DNA from: Thermoproteota archaeon
GTDB lineage: Archaea > Thermoproteota > EX4484-205 > JAAOZP01
Direction: 5' to 3'
Length of the DNA stretch: 7,215 nucleotides
Assembly: GCA_025059435.1 (NCBI GenBank)
Contig: JANXDK010000024.1
Span: 1 to 7,215 of the forward strand
Shown: positions 1-6,384 of the stretch, one piece after another
Layout of the letters: each line of letters begins with the position of its first letter
Position numbering within the stretch: position 1 is the stretch's first letter
Notes under the pieces: generated by a model
Databases searched by the model: none
What the model was told of the DNA's origin: nothing
The model's input: the letters and a program-made list of their open reading frames with translations, nothing else
Program-made: the position numbers and the translations under genes

Positions 1-1064
1 TCTAGTCTAGTACGGCACCTCCAACAGACGGGTACTCTCTGAATAATGTCTTCAGACTTGGCAAGCAATCCTCTTCGAGAGAGTTCTTCTACAATTCTTT
101 TCTTAGCTTCGTCAACTTTCAATCCTTTAAGGAAGCCTGATTCCTCAGTCATAACGGCGTTCTCATCTATTACCCTCGTCGGCTTCAAACCGAGCTCTCT
201 GAATAATCTTATATCGGAAGTATCCCCGTAGCTGCATATCATCACAAGCCCGGTGCCGAAATCTGGCTTAGCATAACTATTAGGAGTAATATTGACTTCT
301 TTACCGTAAATCGGGACGATCATCTTCTTACCCTCTAGCCTAAGATAACGCTCATCTTCAGGGTTGAATATTACCGCATCGCAACCAGCCAATAGCTCCG
401 GCCTCGTTGTGGCTATTTGAAATTCTTCACCTGTATCCTTAACCCTGAAAATAATATAGTACAATTTCGAAGGAACCTCTATGTATTCTACTTCAGCGTC
501 TGCTATCGCAGTACCGCATCGGGGACACCAGTTCGTAGGCCTTTTAGCTTCGTATATTAGACCTCTTTTCCACAACTCTATGAAAGTCTCCTGAGTAAGG
601 CACCTATACTCCGGGGAATCCGTCCTATACATGTTTTCAAATTCACTGCTTAAGCCAAGCCTCTTAGCCTGTTCAATTACCTCGGCCTCGATCTGATCCA
701 AAGTCTGTTTACAAAGTTTTATGAAGTGTTCTCTCTCAACTTCCTTAACCATAATATTATACTGCCTCTCAACCATTACTTCAACCGGCAAACCATTCCT
801 ATCCCAGCCGATTGGAAAATGTACATTGTAGCCTAGAAGCCTCTTATATCTCGCAACCATATCTATTCCAACGTAATGAGCAGCACCGCCTACGTGCCAT
901 TTAGCTGAGATATATGGCGGTGGAGTATCTATCGTATAGATTTCTCCAGGCTTGTTAGGGTCGAATCTGTATAATCCTTCCTTCTCCCATATTTTTAGCA
1001 GCTCTTCTTCGAGCTTCGGTGACCATCTCTTCTCCTTTATTTTAGGTTCTATCTTCAGGCTCAT
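1..1064 (-). CDS. valS: Valyl-tRNA synthetase, N-terminal part (truncated by window edge)
   Basis: This class I aminoacyl-tRNA synthetase charges tRNA-Val in the cytoplasm. The ORF is open from ATG at 1064-1062 to the left edge (354 complete codons), so the C-terminal half, with KMSKS and the anticodon-binding domain, is outside. What I read: PPPYISAKWHVGG (residues 48-60), where HVGG replaces the usual HIGH signature; GWDRNGLPVEV (86-96), the form I associate with crenarchaeal-type ValRS; a zinc-knuckle pair in NWCPRCGTA (C180, C183); ATTRPE (218-223), the start of the CP1 editing domain; FGTGLVMICSYGD (269-281), typical of ValRS rather than IleRS or LeuRS; and a second CxxC (C347, C350). 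The ATG is preceded by a TATA box about 33 bases upstream and is the natural start, because the protein begins at the usual distance before the PPPY motif. IleRS was considered, but the GTG..MIC.YGD block argues for ValRS. Confidence 0.93.
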   Translation of the reverse strand, partial: MSLKIEPKIKEKRWSPKLEEELLKIWEKEGLYRFDPNKPGEIYTIDTPPPYISAKWHVGGAAHYVGIDMVARYKRLLGYNVHFPIGWDRNGLPVEVMVERQYNIMVKEVEREHFIKLCKQTLDQIEAEVIEQAKRLGLSSEFENMYRTDSPEYRCLTQETFIELWKRGLIYEAKRPTNWCPRCGTAIADAEVEYIEVPSKLYYIIFRVKDTGEEFQIATTRPELLAGCDAVIFNPEDERYLRLEGKKMIVPIYGKEVNITPNSYAKPDFGTGLVMICSYGDTSDIRLFRELGLKPTRVIDENAVMTEESGFLKGLKVDEAKKRIVEELSRRGLLAKSEDIIQRVPVCWRCRTRL

Positions 1065-1093
1065 AAACAGGGTCTAGAGATTATTTTAGGTAG

Positions 1094-1106
1094 TTTAAAT
1101 GTTTCG
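1094..1106 (-). promoter_or_regulatory. valS promoter: BRE/TATA box
   Basis: On the minus strand the bases read CGAAAC then ATTTAAA, a BRE-like element followed by a TATA box. The TATA centre lies about 33 bases before the valS ATG, predicting a transcript with a leader of about 7 bases. It is back to back with the ATPase promoter in a 127-base divergent spacer (1065-1191). Confidence 0.55.
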
Positions 1107-1159
1107 ATTCTATAATTAGGCTTTTAGCGCATTGCTTGTTACTGGGATTTCGTATAATG

Positions 1160-1172
1160 TTTTAATATAAAA
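1160..1172 (+). promoter_or_regulatory. Copper ATPase promoter: TATA box, predicted leaderless start
   Basis: TTTTAATATAAAA is a strong archaeal TATA box with inverted arms TTTTA/TAAAA. Its centre (1166) is 26 bases before the ATG at 1192, the usual TATA-to-start-site distance in archaea, so the mRNA probably begins at or within a base or two of the start codon. No Shine-Dalgarno sequence precedes the ATG, in agreement with this. No convincing metal-regulator operator could be picked out. Confidence 0.65.
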
Positions 1173-1191
1173 TCGTGAGTAAGCCAAAATA

Positions 1192-3387
1192 ATGGACAAG
1201 CATGGTTCTATGATGAAGCACACGAAACATTTTAACCATGGGCTTCATGTTCACAATGTTTCCGAATTCAAGAAGAGGCTACTCGTTTCCTTGATATTGA
1301 CAATTCCAATAATAATACTATCTGAAATGATCCAGGAATGGTTTGGATTCAGCTTTAAACCTCTTTTCCAAAAAGAAATACTTTTCGCATTATCCCTGAT
1401 CGTCTATTTTTATTCTGGATATCCTTTCCTCAAGGGTTTGATTGACGAAACCAAGAAACTTCAACCTGGAATGATGACCCTTGTAGGGACAGCAATATCA
1501 GTAGCGTTCATTTACTCATCTTGGACTGTTTTCGTGGCAAAAGGTAGAGATTTTTTCTGGGAACTTGTCACTTTAATAGATGCGATGCTTCTTGGACATT
1601 GGATGGAGGCCAAGAGTGTTCTAGGAGCATCCAAGGCGCTTGAAGAACTTGTTAAAATCATGCCAGTTACAGCACATGTGTTGAGAAGCAACGCTGTAAT
1701 AGAAGTCCCTGTTTCAGAATTGAAAGTCGGAGACATAGTTATAGTTAAGCCCGGTGAGAAAATTCCTTCTGACGGCACTGTTATTGAGGGAAATTCTCTT
1801 GTCAATGAATCTCTTTTAACGGGGGAATCTAAACCTATTCCTAAGGTTATTGGGGATTCTGTAATCGGAGGTTCAATAAACGGAGAAGGATCTTTGAAAA
1901 TTAGGGTTGAAAGAACGGGCGAAGAAACTTATTTAATGCAAGTCGTTAAATTAGTCAAACAGGCTCAGGAGAGCAAGTCTAAAACACAGGATTTAGCTAA
2001 CAAAGCTGCAGCAATGCTTTTCTATATAGCGGCTACGGCAAGTCTTGTAACGTATTCATCATGGTTATCTATTAGTGGTTTAGAGTTCGCGTTTGAAAGA
2101 GCGGTAACAGTACTGGTTGTAGCGTGTCCCCATGCACTCGGACTAGCCATACCTCTTACAGTAGCAGTGTCAACTTCGGTGATGGCGAGAAACGGTATAC
2201 TCGTAAGAAATAGGAGGGCCTTCGAAAAAATGAGAATCGTTAACGCTATTGTTTTTGACAAGACTGGAACCTTAACGAAGGGAAGCTTTATTGTAACGGA
2301 TATTGTTTCCTCAATCCCGAAGGAAGAATTTCTAAGCCTGGTTTCCAGTGTGGAAATGAATTCCGAACATGTCATCGCGAAAGCAATAGTCTCGTATGCT
2401 AAGGAGAATAATATAAGAATGATTAGGGTTGAAGAATTTAAGTCTCTGCCGGGCGCGGGGGCTTACGGTAGGGTAGGGGGAAGAGAAGTCTATATTGGGG
2501 GTTTAAACATAATCAGGAAAATTGGTATCGATGTTAGTGATTTGAAAGAGCTTCAAGAACAAGGCAAGACTACTGTTTTCGTTATTGTTGATGGGAGGCT
2601 TGCAGGCTTTCTGGGATTATCGGATGAAATAAGAGAGGAATCCTATGAGGCTGTTAAGAAGCTTAAGGAATTGGGCTTAAGGGTCTATATGCTTACTGGT
2701 GATTCCGAGAGTGTCGCCAAATGGGTTGCAAAAGAACTTGGAATAGACGATTACTTCTCACAGATAACCCCGGATAAGAAGGTCGAGAAAATAAAAAGTT
2801 TGAAGGGAATTGGCTTAAATGTTGCAATGGTTGGAGATGGAGTTAATGATGCACCTGCCTTAGCCACAGCGGATGTTGGAGTAGCAATAGGTGCCGGAAC
2901 GGATGTTGCTATCGAGAGCGCTGACATAATACTTGTTAAAAACGATCCCAGGGATGTGGTTAAAGCAATAGATTTCTCTAAGAAAACATACGCTAAAATG
3001 GTTCAAAACCTTATTTGGGCTGTAGGCTATAACGTGATTACGATACCTTTGGCAGCGGGAGCCTTTTACAACTACGGTATTTCCCTTCCCCCGGCTTTAG
3101 GCGCTTTAATAATGTCAATGAGCACGATAATAGTTGCTTTAAACAGCCAGATACTTAAAAAACACTATCCGAGCGAAATTGGTCTTAAGGAGAAGAAGCA
3201 TATTTTTAAAGATCCTGTTTGCGGAATGAATGTTAAACCCGAAGATGCTCAAGGCAAGGTTGAACATGAGGATTACGTAATCTACTTCTGTTCAAGGCAT
3301 TGTCAAGAAGAATTCAGTAATAATATTAAGAGATATCTTCAAAAACTTGAGAAAGAAGAAGAGGTTCTACATGAACATCTTCATTGA
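1192..3387 (+). CDS. copB: CopB-type copper-transporting P1B-ATPase with C-terminal YHS domain
   Basis: This integral membrane pump uses ATP to export copper. Of 731 residues, the first 21 hold six histidines (H4, H10, H13, H16, H19, H21), the His-rich N-terminus typical of CopB rather than an HMA domain. About eight membrane segments are visible: roughly 29-47, 62-83, 92-115, 119-137, 270-293, 300-325, 603-625 and 632-652. Core motifs are TGES (210-213, actuator), CPH (312-314, metal site in TM6), DKTGTLT (356-362, phosphorylated D356), TGDS (502-505) and GDGVNDAP (548-555). MSMST (641-645) in TM8 is also CopB-like. CPH places it in the P1B-3 class (CopB; Cu(I)/Cu(II)); CPC pumps (CopA, ZntA) are excluded. 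After TM8 a YHS domain follows (about 671-715; DPVCGM at 674-679 with C677, then C700 and C704), and the tail ends in HEHLH. The nucleotide-binding HP dipeptide reads HV (393-394). The start fits a leaderless TATA box. The stop is 6 bases from the convergent nitroreductase. Confidence 0.93.
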   Translation: MDKHGSMMKHTKHFNHGLHVHNVSEFKKRLLVSLILTIPIIILSEMIQEWFGFSFKPLFQKEILFALSLIVYFYSGYPFLKGLIDETKKLQPGMMTLVGTAISVAFIYSSWTVFVAKGRDFFWELVTLIDAMLLGHWMEAKSVLGASKALEELVKIMPVTAHVLRSNAVIEVPVSELKVGDIVIVKPGEKIPSDGTVIEGNSLVNESLLTGESKPIPKVIGDSVIGGSINGEGSLKIRVERTGEETYLMQVVKLVKQAQESKSKTQDLANKAAAMLFYIAATASLVTYSSWLSISGLEFAFERAVTVLVVACPHALGLAIPLTVAVSTSVMARNGILVRNRRAFEKMRIVNAIVFDKTGTLTKGSFIVTDIVSSIPKEEFLSLVSSVEMNSEHVIAKAIVSYAKENNIRMIRVEEFKSLPGAGAYGRVGGREVYIGGLNIIRKIGIDVSDLKELQEQGKTTVFVIVDGRLAGFLGLSDEIREESYEAVKKLKELGLRVYMLTGDSESVAKWVAKELGIDDYFSQITPDKKVEKIKSLKGIGLNVAMVGDGVNDAPALATADVGVAIGAGTDVAIESADIILVKNDPRDVVKAIDFSKKTYAKMVQNLIWAVGYNVITIPLAAGAFYNYGISLPPALGALIMSMSTIIVALNSQILKKHYPSEIGLKEKKHIFKDPVCGMNVKPEDAQGKVEHEDYVIYFCSRHCQEEFSNNIKRYLQKLEKEEEVLHEHLH

Positions 3388-3393
3388 ATAAAG

Positions 3394-3939
3394 CTAAACT
3401 ACTTTCGCAAATTCTTCAAAGCTCTTCCTTGGTGGTCTTTTTAATTCCACTTCTCTTTGCCTGGTGGGAAGCTTACTAACAGCCTCATCCGAATGTTTCC
3501 CTACTACGATTAAAGTGATTAGGATCGCGTTCTCCGGAATTTCCAGGATCCTCTTAACCATTTCAGAATCGTATCCAGCAATAGGGTGAGCCACTAAGTC
3601 GAGTTCTGTGGCTCTTAGAATCATAAACGCTACAGCCATACCCGTGTCGAAAAGATAGTATTCCCGTTCACCTATAATGCAATCATAATCCTTCTCAGAG
3701 TATACAGCGATTATTAAGGAGGATTTCTTAGCCCAACTATTTCCACTAGACAAAGCATCGTATAATTCACCAATTTTTTCACGGTTTTTCACGAACACGA
3801 ACCTCCAAGGCTGGTTATTATAACAAGAAGGTGCTAAAGAAGCGTGATAAGCTAGGTCCTTAATCAATTCATCCGTAACCTCAATTGGTTCAATAGCACG
3901 GTATGCTCTTCTTCTTTCAATAGCCTCCCGAACCTTCAT
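3394..3939 (-). CDS. Nitroreductase-family FMN oxidoreductase
   Basis: This is a small cytoplasmic flavoprotein of the nitroreductase superfamily, which uses FMN and NAD(P)H to reduce nitro compounds, quinones or similar acceptors; the natural substrate cannot be told. Its 181 residues match a single-domain family member. FMN-contact motifs visible are the N-terminal arginine cluster ERRRAYR (residues 8-14), the block LAPSCYNNQPWRFVFV (35-50), the DTGMAVAFMILRATEL helix near the middle, and GLY-poor but family-like LVAHPIAGYD; near the C-terminus is the basic PPRKSFEEF segment. Homodimer formation is family knowledge, not seen. It runs divergently from rubrerythrin with a 112-base spacer, suggesting a shared response to redox conditions, and convergently with the copper ATPase. 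ATG 3939-3937 is preceded by a TATA box about 33 bases upstream. No truncation is seen. Confidence 0.88.
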   Translation of the reverse strand: MKVREAIERRRAYRAIEPIEVTDELIKDLAYHASLAPSCYNNQPWRFVFVKNREKIGELYDALSSGNSWAKKSSLIIAVYSEKDYDCIIGEREYYLFDTGMAVAFMILRATELDLVAHPIAGYDSEMVKRILEIPENAILITLIVVGKHSDEAVSKLPTRQREVELKRPPRKSFEEFAKVV

Positions 3940-3967
3940 AAGAAAATTAAATCCCTATCTTTCTTTC

Positions 3968-3983
3968 TTTATTTATCTTTTCC
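3968..3983 (-). promoter_or_regulatory. Nitroreductase promoter: BRE/TATA box
   Basis: On the minus strand GGAAAA is followed by GATAAATAAA, a BRE plus TATA arrangement with its centre about 33 bases before the ATG. It lies in a pyrimidine-rich run of the plus strand (3956-3983), so part of the match may reflect base composition. Confidence 0.45.
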
Positions 3984-4003
3984 AAGAACTCTCTTTTAAA
4001 TTC

Positions 4004-4020
4004 GGGAAATGCTTAAAAAC
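4004..4020 (+). promoter_or_regulatory. Rubrerythrin promoter: BRE/TATA box
   Basis: GGGAAAT followed by GCTTAAAAAC reads as BRE plus TATA. The TATA centre, near 4016, is about 36 bases before the ATG, predicting a short leader of about 10 bases. It lies 21 bases from the nitroreductase promoter elements and points the other way, so one regulator could cover both. Confidence 0.55.
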
Positions 4021-4051
4021 TAATTATTTTATTCTTTATTCTCGATTTAGG

Positions 4052-4609
4052 ATGAGTTTGAGACTAACTACAAGAGACTTCTTACTAAATGCTTTTGCTG
4101 GAGAATCAATGGCACACATGAGGTATTTGATTTTTGCCGATGTCGCCGAAAAAGAAAAATTTCAAAACGTTTCGAGGCTTTTTAAGGCGATAGCGTTTGC
4201 AGAGTTCGTTCATGCGAGAAACCATTATGAAAAATTGAAAAACTACAAAGAAGATTTCAAAGTAGCATCGGGCACTCCTGGAGGACCAGGTAATACTTCT
4301 AAAAACCTCGAGTTGGGGATAATGGGCGAGGAATATGAAGTTAACGAGATGTACCCCACTTATATGGAGGTGGCAAAGTTTCAGGGAGAGAAAGCTGCTG
4401 AGTTGAGCTTCAAATGGGCATATGAAGCTGAGAAAATACATGCGCAATTGTATAGAGAGGCAAAGAACTATGTTGACCGAAAGGAAGATTGGCCTCTTAA
4501 GGGAAAGGTCTGGATATGTCCAGTATGCGGCCATACTTATGTTGACAATGAGCCTCCTGAAAAATGTCCAATATGCGGCGTATCGAAAGAAAAATACATC
4601 GGTTTTTAG
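4052..4609 (+). CDS. rbr: Rubrerythrin (diiron peroxidase with C-terminal rubredoxin domain)
   Basis: This cytoplasmic non-haem iron protein reduces hydrogen peroxide with electrons passed through its rubredoxin domain, typical of anaerobes and microaerophiles. The 185 residues contain the full ferritin-like four-helix diiron site. Likely ligands are E18 (AGESMAHMRY), E51 and H54 (AEFVH), E93 and E96 (GEEYEVNEMYP), E127 and H130 (EAEKIH), the same set and spacing as classical rubrerythrin. A short linker leads to a rubredoxin Fe(Cys)4 site, CPVCG (C156, C159) and CPICG (C172, C175). Domain order (diiron, then rubredoxin) and length are standard, so this is an intact classical rubrerythrin rather than a short erythrin or reverse rubrerythrin. 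ATG 4052 puts E18 close to its usual position. The neighbours are a divergent flavin reductase and a downstream metal transporter with its own promoter. Iron is the usual metal; substitution of another cannot be judged from sequence. Confidence 0.95.
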   Translation: MSLRLTTRDFLLNAFAGESMAHMRYLIFADVAEKEKFQNVSRLFKAIAFAEFVHARNHYEKLKNYKEDFKVASGTPGGPGNTSKNLELGIMGEEYEVNEMYPTYMEVAKFQGEKAAELSFKWAYEAEKIHAQLYREAKNYVDRKEDWPLKGKVWICPVCGHTYVDNEPPEKCPICGVSKEKYIGF

Positions 4610-4642
4610 ATACTCGGGTTGTTGAATTACCATAATTATATT

Positions 4643-4658
4643 GGAAAGTTTTTAAATC
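4643..4658 (+). promoter_or_regulatory. ZIP transporter promoter: BRE/TATA box, predicted leaderless start
   Basis: GGAAAG directly followed by TTTTTAAATC is the clearest BRE plus TATA pair in the window. Its centre, about 4654, is 26 bases before the ATG at 4680, predicting a leaderless mRNA. It lies in the 70-base gap after rubrerythrin, so the transporter need not depend on read-through from upstream. Confidence 0.65.
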
Positions 4659-4679
4659 TTGTTTCTTTGAAACAGCATC

Positions 4680-5420
4680 ATGTTTGAAATACTGCTTAAC
4701 GCTTTCCTAGGCGGACTACTGTGTTTATTTACAACCGGATTAGGTGCAATGATAGCCTTTATTAAAACTGGCTTGTCGGGAAAGAAACTAGATTGTTTCT
4801 TTGGCTTCTCAATAGGCATAATGATGGCCGCTTCATTCTTCAGCCTTCTCCAACCCGCATTGGAAATGGGCGGAATAATTATAGCTAGCATCGGCTTTCT
4901 AACTGGTTCCATTCTTATGTATGGCTCTGACCTGTTTATTCCACACGTGCATCCTTTCAAGGCGGATGAAGAAAAAGAAAAGTCTGGGAGGCTTACAAAA
5001 ATAATAACTGCAGTAACCTTACACAACTTGCCGGAAGGTTTCTCTGTTGGGGTTGTTTTCGGATCTGGTAATCTTAAAGCAGCTTGGGGTTTAACATCGG
5101 GCATAGCTCTTCAAGACTTCCCTGAAGGAGCATCGGTTTCTATCCCGTTCGTTAAATTGGGTAAAAGCAGAGGGAAGGCTGTTTTACTTGGAGTAGCATC
5201 TGGGATTGTTGAGCCTTTGGGAGCTTTGTTCAGTGCTTTCCTAGTACAGGTTTTCCAGTGGTTACTACCGTTTTTCCTAGCTTTTGGAGCAGGTGCAATG
5301 ATATACGTTATAGGAAGCGAGATGATTCCAGAAGCCCATTCTGGTGGATTTGGAAAGGACACTATGTTTTTCATGATTATAGGCTTTATTACGATGATGA
5401 TTCTTGACGTTGTTCTTTAG
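4680..5420 (+). CDS. ZIP-family divalent metal transporter (GufA/BbZIP-like)
   Basis: This membrane carrier brings divalent metals (Zn, with Fe, Mn or Cd possible in the family) into the cytoplasm. The 246 residues hold about eight hydrophobic segments. The metal-site helices are clear: HNLPEGFSVG (115-124, with H115, N116, E119) and QDFPEGASVS (145-154, with Q145, D146, E149). These match the binuclear centre of BbZIP (H177/N178/E181 and Q207/D208/E211); GIVEPLGA (175-182, E178) matches BbZIP E240, and M49 in GIMMAASFF its M99. The first motif opens with His and the second with Gln, the arrangement of GufA-type members rather than ZupT. The TM3-TM4 loop is short and charged (about 88-104), with PHVHP instead of a long His-rich loop. 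The start is set by the leaderless TATA box and by the hydrophobic N-terminus. Zinc as substrate is an inference; iron or manganese would fit the neighbouring rubrerythrin. Confidence 0.9.
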   Translation: MFEILLNAFLGGLLCLFTTGLGAMIAFIKTGLSGKKLDCFFGFSIGIMMAASFFSLLQPALEMGGIIIASIGFLTGSILMYGSDLFIPHVHPFKADEEKEKSGRLTKIITAVTLHNLPEGFSVGVVFGSGNLKAAWGLTSGIALQDFPEGASVSIPFVKLGKSRGKAVLLGVASGIVEPLGALFSAFLVQVFQWLLPFFLAFGAGAMIYVIGSEMIPEAHSGGFGKDTMFFMIIGFITMMILDVVL

Positions 5421-5475
5421 AAGTCCTAAATTACGCGTTTGAATAAAATCAGCTAGATTTTTGAGATGAGACCAG

Positions 5476-5489
5476 GCTTTATATAAAGC
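5476..5489 (+). promoter_or_regulatory. DNA glycosylase promoter: palindromic TATA box, predicted leaderless start
   Basis: GCTTTATATAAAGC is a perfect 14-base palindrome containing a strong TATA box. Its centre (5482.5) is about 25 bases before the ATG at 5508, predicting a leaderless mRNA. The symmetry may only reflect the TATA core, or may mark a site for a dimeric regulator. Confidence 0.65.
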
Positions 5490-5507
5490 TTAATTTAGAC
5501 TTCTAAC

Positions 5508-6281
5508 ATGGTCGAAGGACCGACAGCAAAGGCCTATGCAATTAAGATAAACAAAGAATTTTTTGGCGAAACCGTTAAAAACATATTTATAAAATCGAAA
5601 AAAGTCTTCATACCTTCTGCTGAGATTTTGGGTAAGAGTTTTTCGAACGCAGATTCGATTGGCAAGAACATCCTTCTGTTTTTTGACGATGTGGCAATAA
5701 GAGTCCATCTGATGCTTTTCGGATCAATCCACATATATGGTATTAATGAAGATCTTCAAAAGCCTAAAAAACAAGTCAGAGTCATAGTAGAAGGAGCGAG
5801 AAAGAAGATTGTTATCTACAATGCACCAATAGTGGAAATAGATAAAAAGGATGAGATCTTGAGAAGACTGAGAAGCGAACTGGGCCCCGATCCTTTAAAC
5901 AGTGAGTGGGATGAGGAAAGGGCTATTCAAAATATATTGAAGTTTCCTAATGAGAAGATAGGTGTAGTTCTACTTAATCAATCGGTGATCGCAGGAATAG
6001 GCAACATATTGAGAAATGAAGACTTATTCAGAGCCCGTATTAATCCTGAGAGAATAGTCGGAAAGTTAAGTGAGGAGGAGACGAGAAGAGTCGTCAGGAT
6101 TTGTAAAGAGCTTAGTGAAGAATTTCTGAAGCTTAAGATTAGGGGAGTAAGAATAGGCCCAATTCTTTATGTTTACAATAAATATGGGAAGAAATGTAAT
6201 GATTGTGGGAATGGAATAAGATTCTACTTTCAGGAACCCATAAGGAGGAAAACCTTCGTTTGCGGGAAATGTCAGAAATAG
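5508..6281 (+). CDS. nei: Fpg/Nei-family DNA glycosylase/AP lyase with N-terminal Val2
   Basis: This base-excision-repair enzyme removes oxidised bases (pyrimidine lesions for Nei, 8-oxoguanine/FaPy for Fpg) and cleaves the abasic strand. Its 257 residues follow the family order. N-terminal MVEGP (1-5) places Val2 as the amine nucleophile after Met removal, with catalytic E3; Nei and Fpg usually have Pro2, and vertebrate NEIL3 has Val2. K53 in SIGKN matches the conserved lysine of Nei/Fpg, and VHLMLFGS (66-73) the HxxM.G strand. The H2TH region is LLNQSVIAGIGN (155-166) followed by LRNEDLFRARINP. A zinc finger closes the protein (C230, C233, C252, C255), with RRKTF (246-250) supplying the finger-loop arginine, probably R247. 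The chemistry fixes the start: residue 2 must be N-terminal, and the leaderless TATA box agrees. All catalytic elements are present, so it should be active; substrate range cannot be assigned. The nei symbol is tentative against mutM/fpg. Confidence 0.9.
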   Translation: MVEGPTAKAYAIKINKEFFGETVKNIFIKSKKVFIPSAEILGKSFSNADSIGKNILLFFDDVAIRVHLMLFGSIHIYGINEDLQKPKKQVRVIVEGARKKIVIYNAPIVEIDKKDEILRRLRSELGPDPLNSEWDEERAIQNILKFPNEKIGVVLLNQSVIAGIGNILRNEDLFRARINPERIVGKLSEEETRRVVRICKELSEEFLKLKIRGVRIGPILYVYNKYGKKCNDCGNGIRFYFQEPIRRKTFVCGKCQK

Positions 6282-6384
6282 GTTTTATGCCATAATCTCC
6301 CTAAATCAATTAGATATTAAGCCCCAGAATAAAGATTACCCGCAATTTTATGGTGCATCCATGTCATCGGGCTTTTGGATTAAC

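Noticed and set aside
46..231. Plus-strand 61-codon ORF
   Set aside because: It lies antisense to the clearly conserved valS coding sequence and resembles no protein family.
1102..1158. Imperfect direct repeat TTTCG...TATAAT (1102-1116 and 1148-1158) upstream of the copper ATPase as a regulator site
   Set aside because: The spacing inside the two copies differs by four bases and the motif is A/T-rich, so chance similarity is likely.
1512..2375. Minus-strand ORFs of 97 and 117 codons
   Set aside because: They are antisense to the copper ATPase core, whose motifs cover this region without a break.
4106..4633. Long minus-strand ORF of 175 codons, and a plus-strand ORF at 4422-4625
   Set aside because: Both overlap rubrerythrin in other frames. 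Rubrerythrin has every metal ligand, and the shadows have no recognisable domains.
4652..5374. Minus-strand ORFs of 150 and 87 codons
   Set aside because: They are antisense to the ZIP transporter and mirror its codon pattern; no promoter or family features.
5458..5462. T5 run after the ZIP gene as a terminator
   Set aside because: Archaeal terminators can be short T runs, but five bases in such an A/T-rich spacer is not distinctive, and no hairpin precedes it.
5421..5507. Possible C/D box or other small RNA in the spacer before the glycosylase
   Set aside because: No properly spaced C (RUGAUGA) and D (CUGA) boxes could be found, and the promoter occupies its downstream end.
5490..5734. Minus-strand ORFs of 72 and 66 codons
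   Set aside because: They are antisense to the start of the glycosylase gene, and one runs across its promoter.
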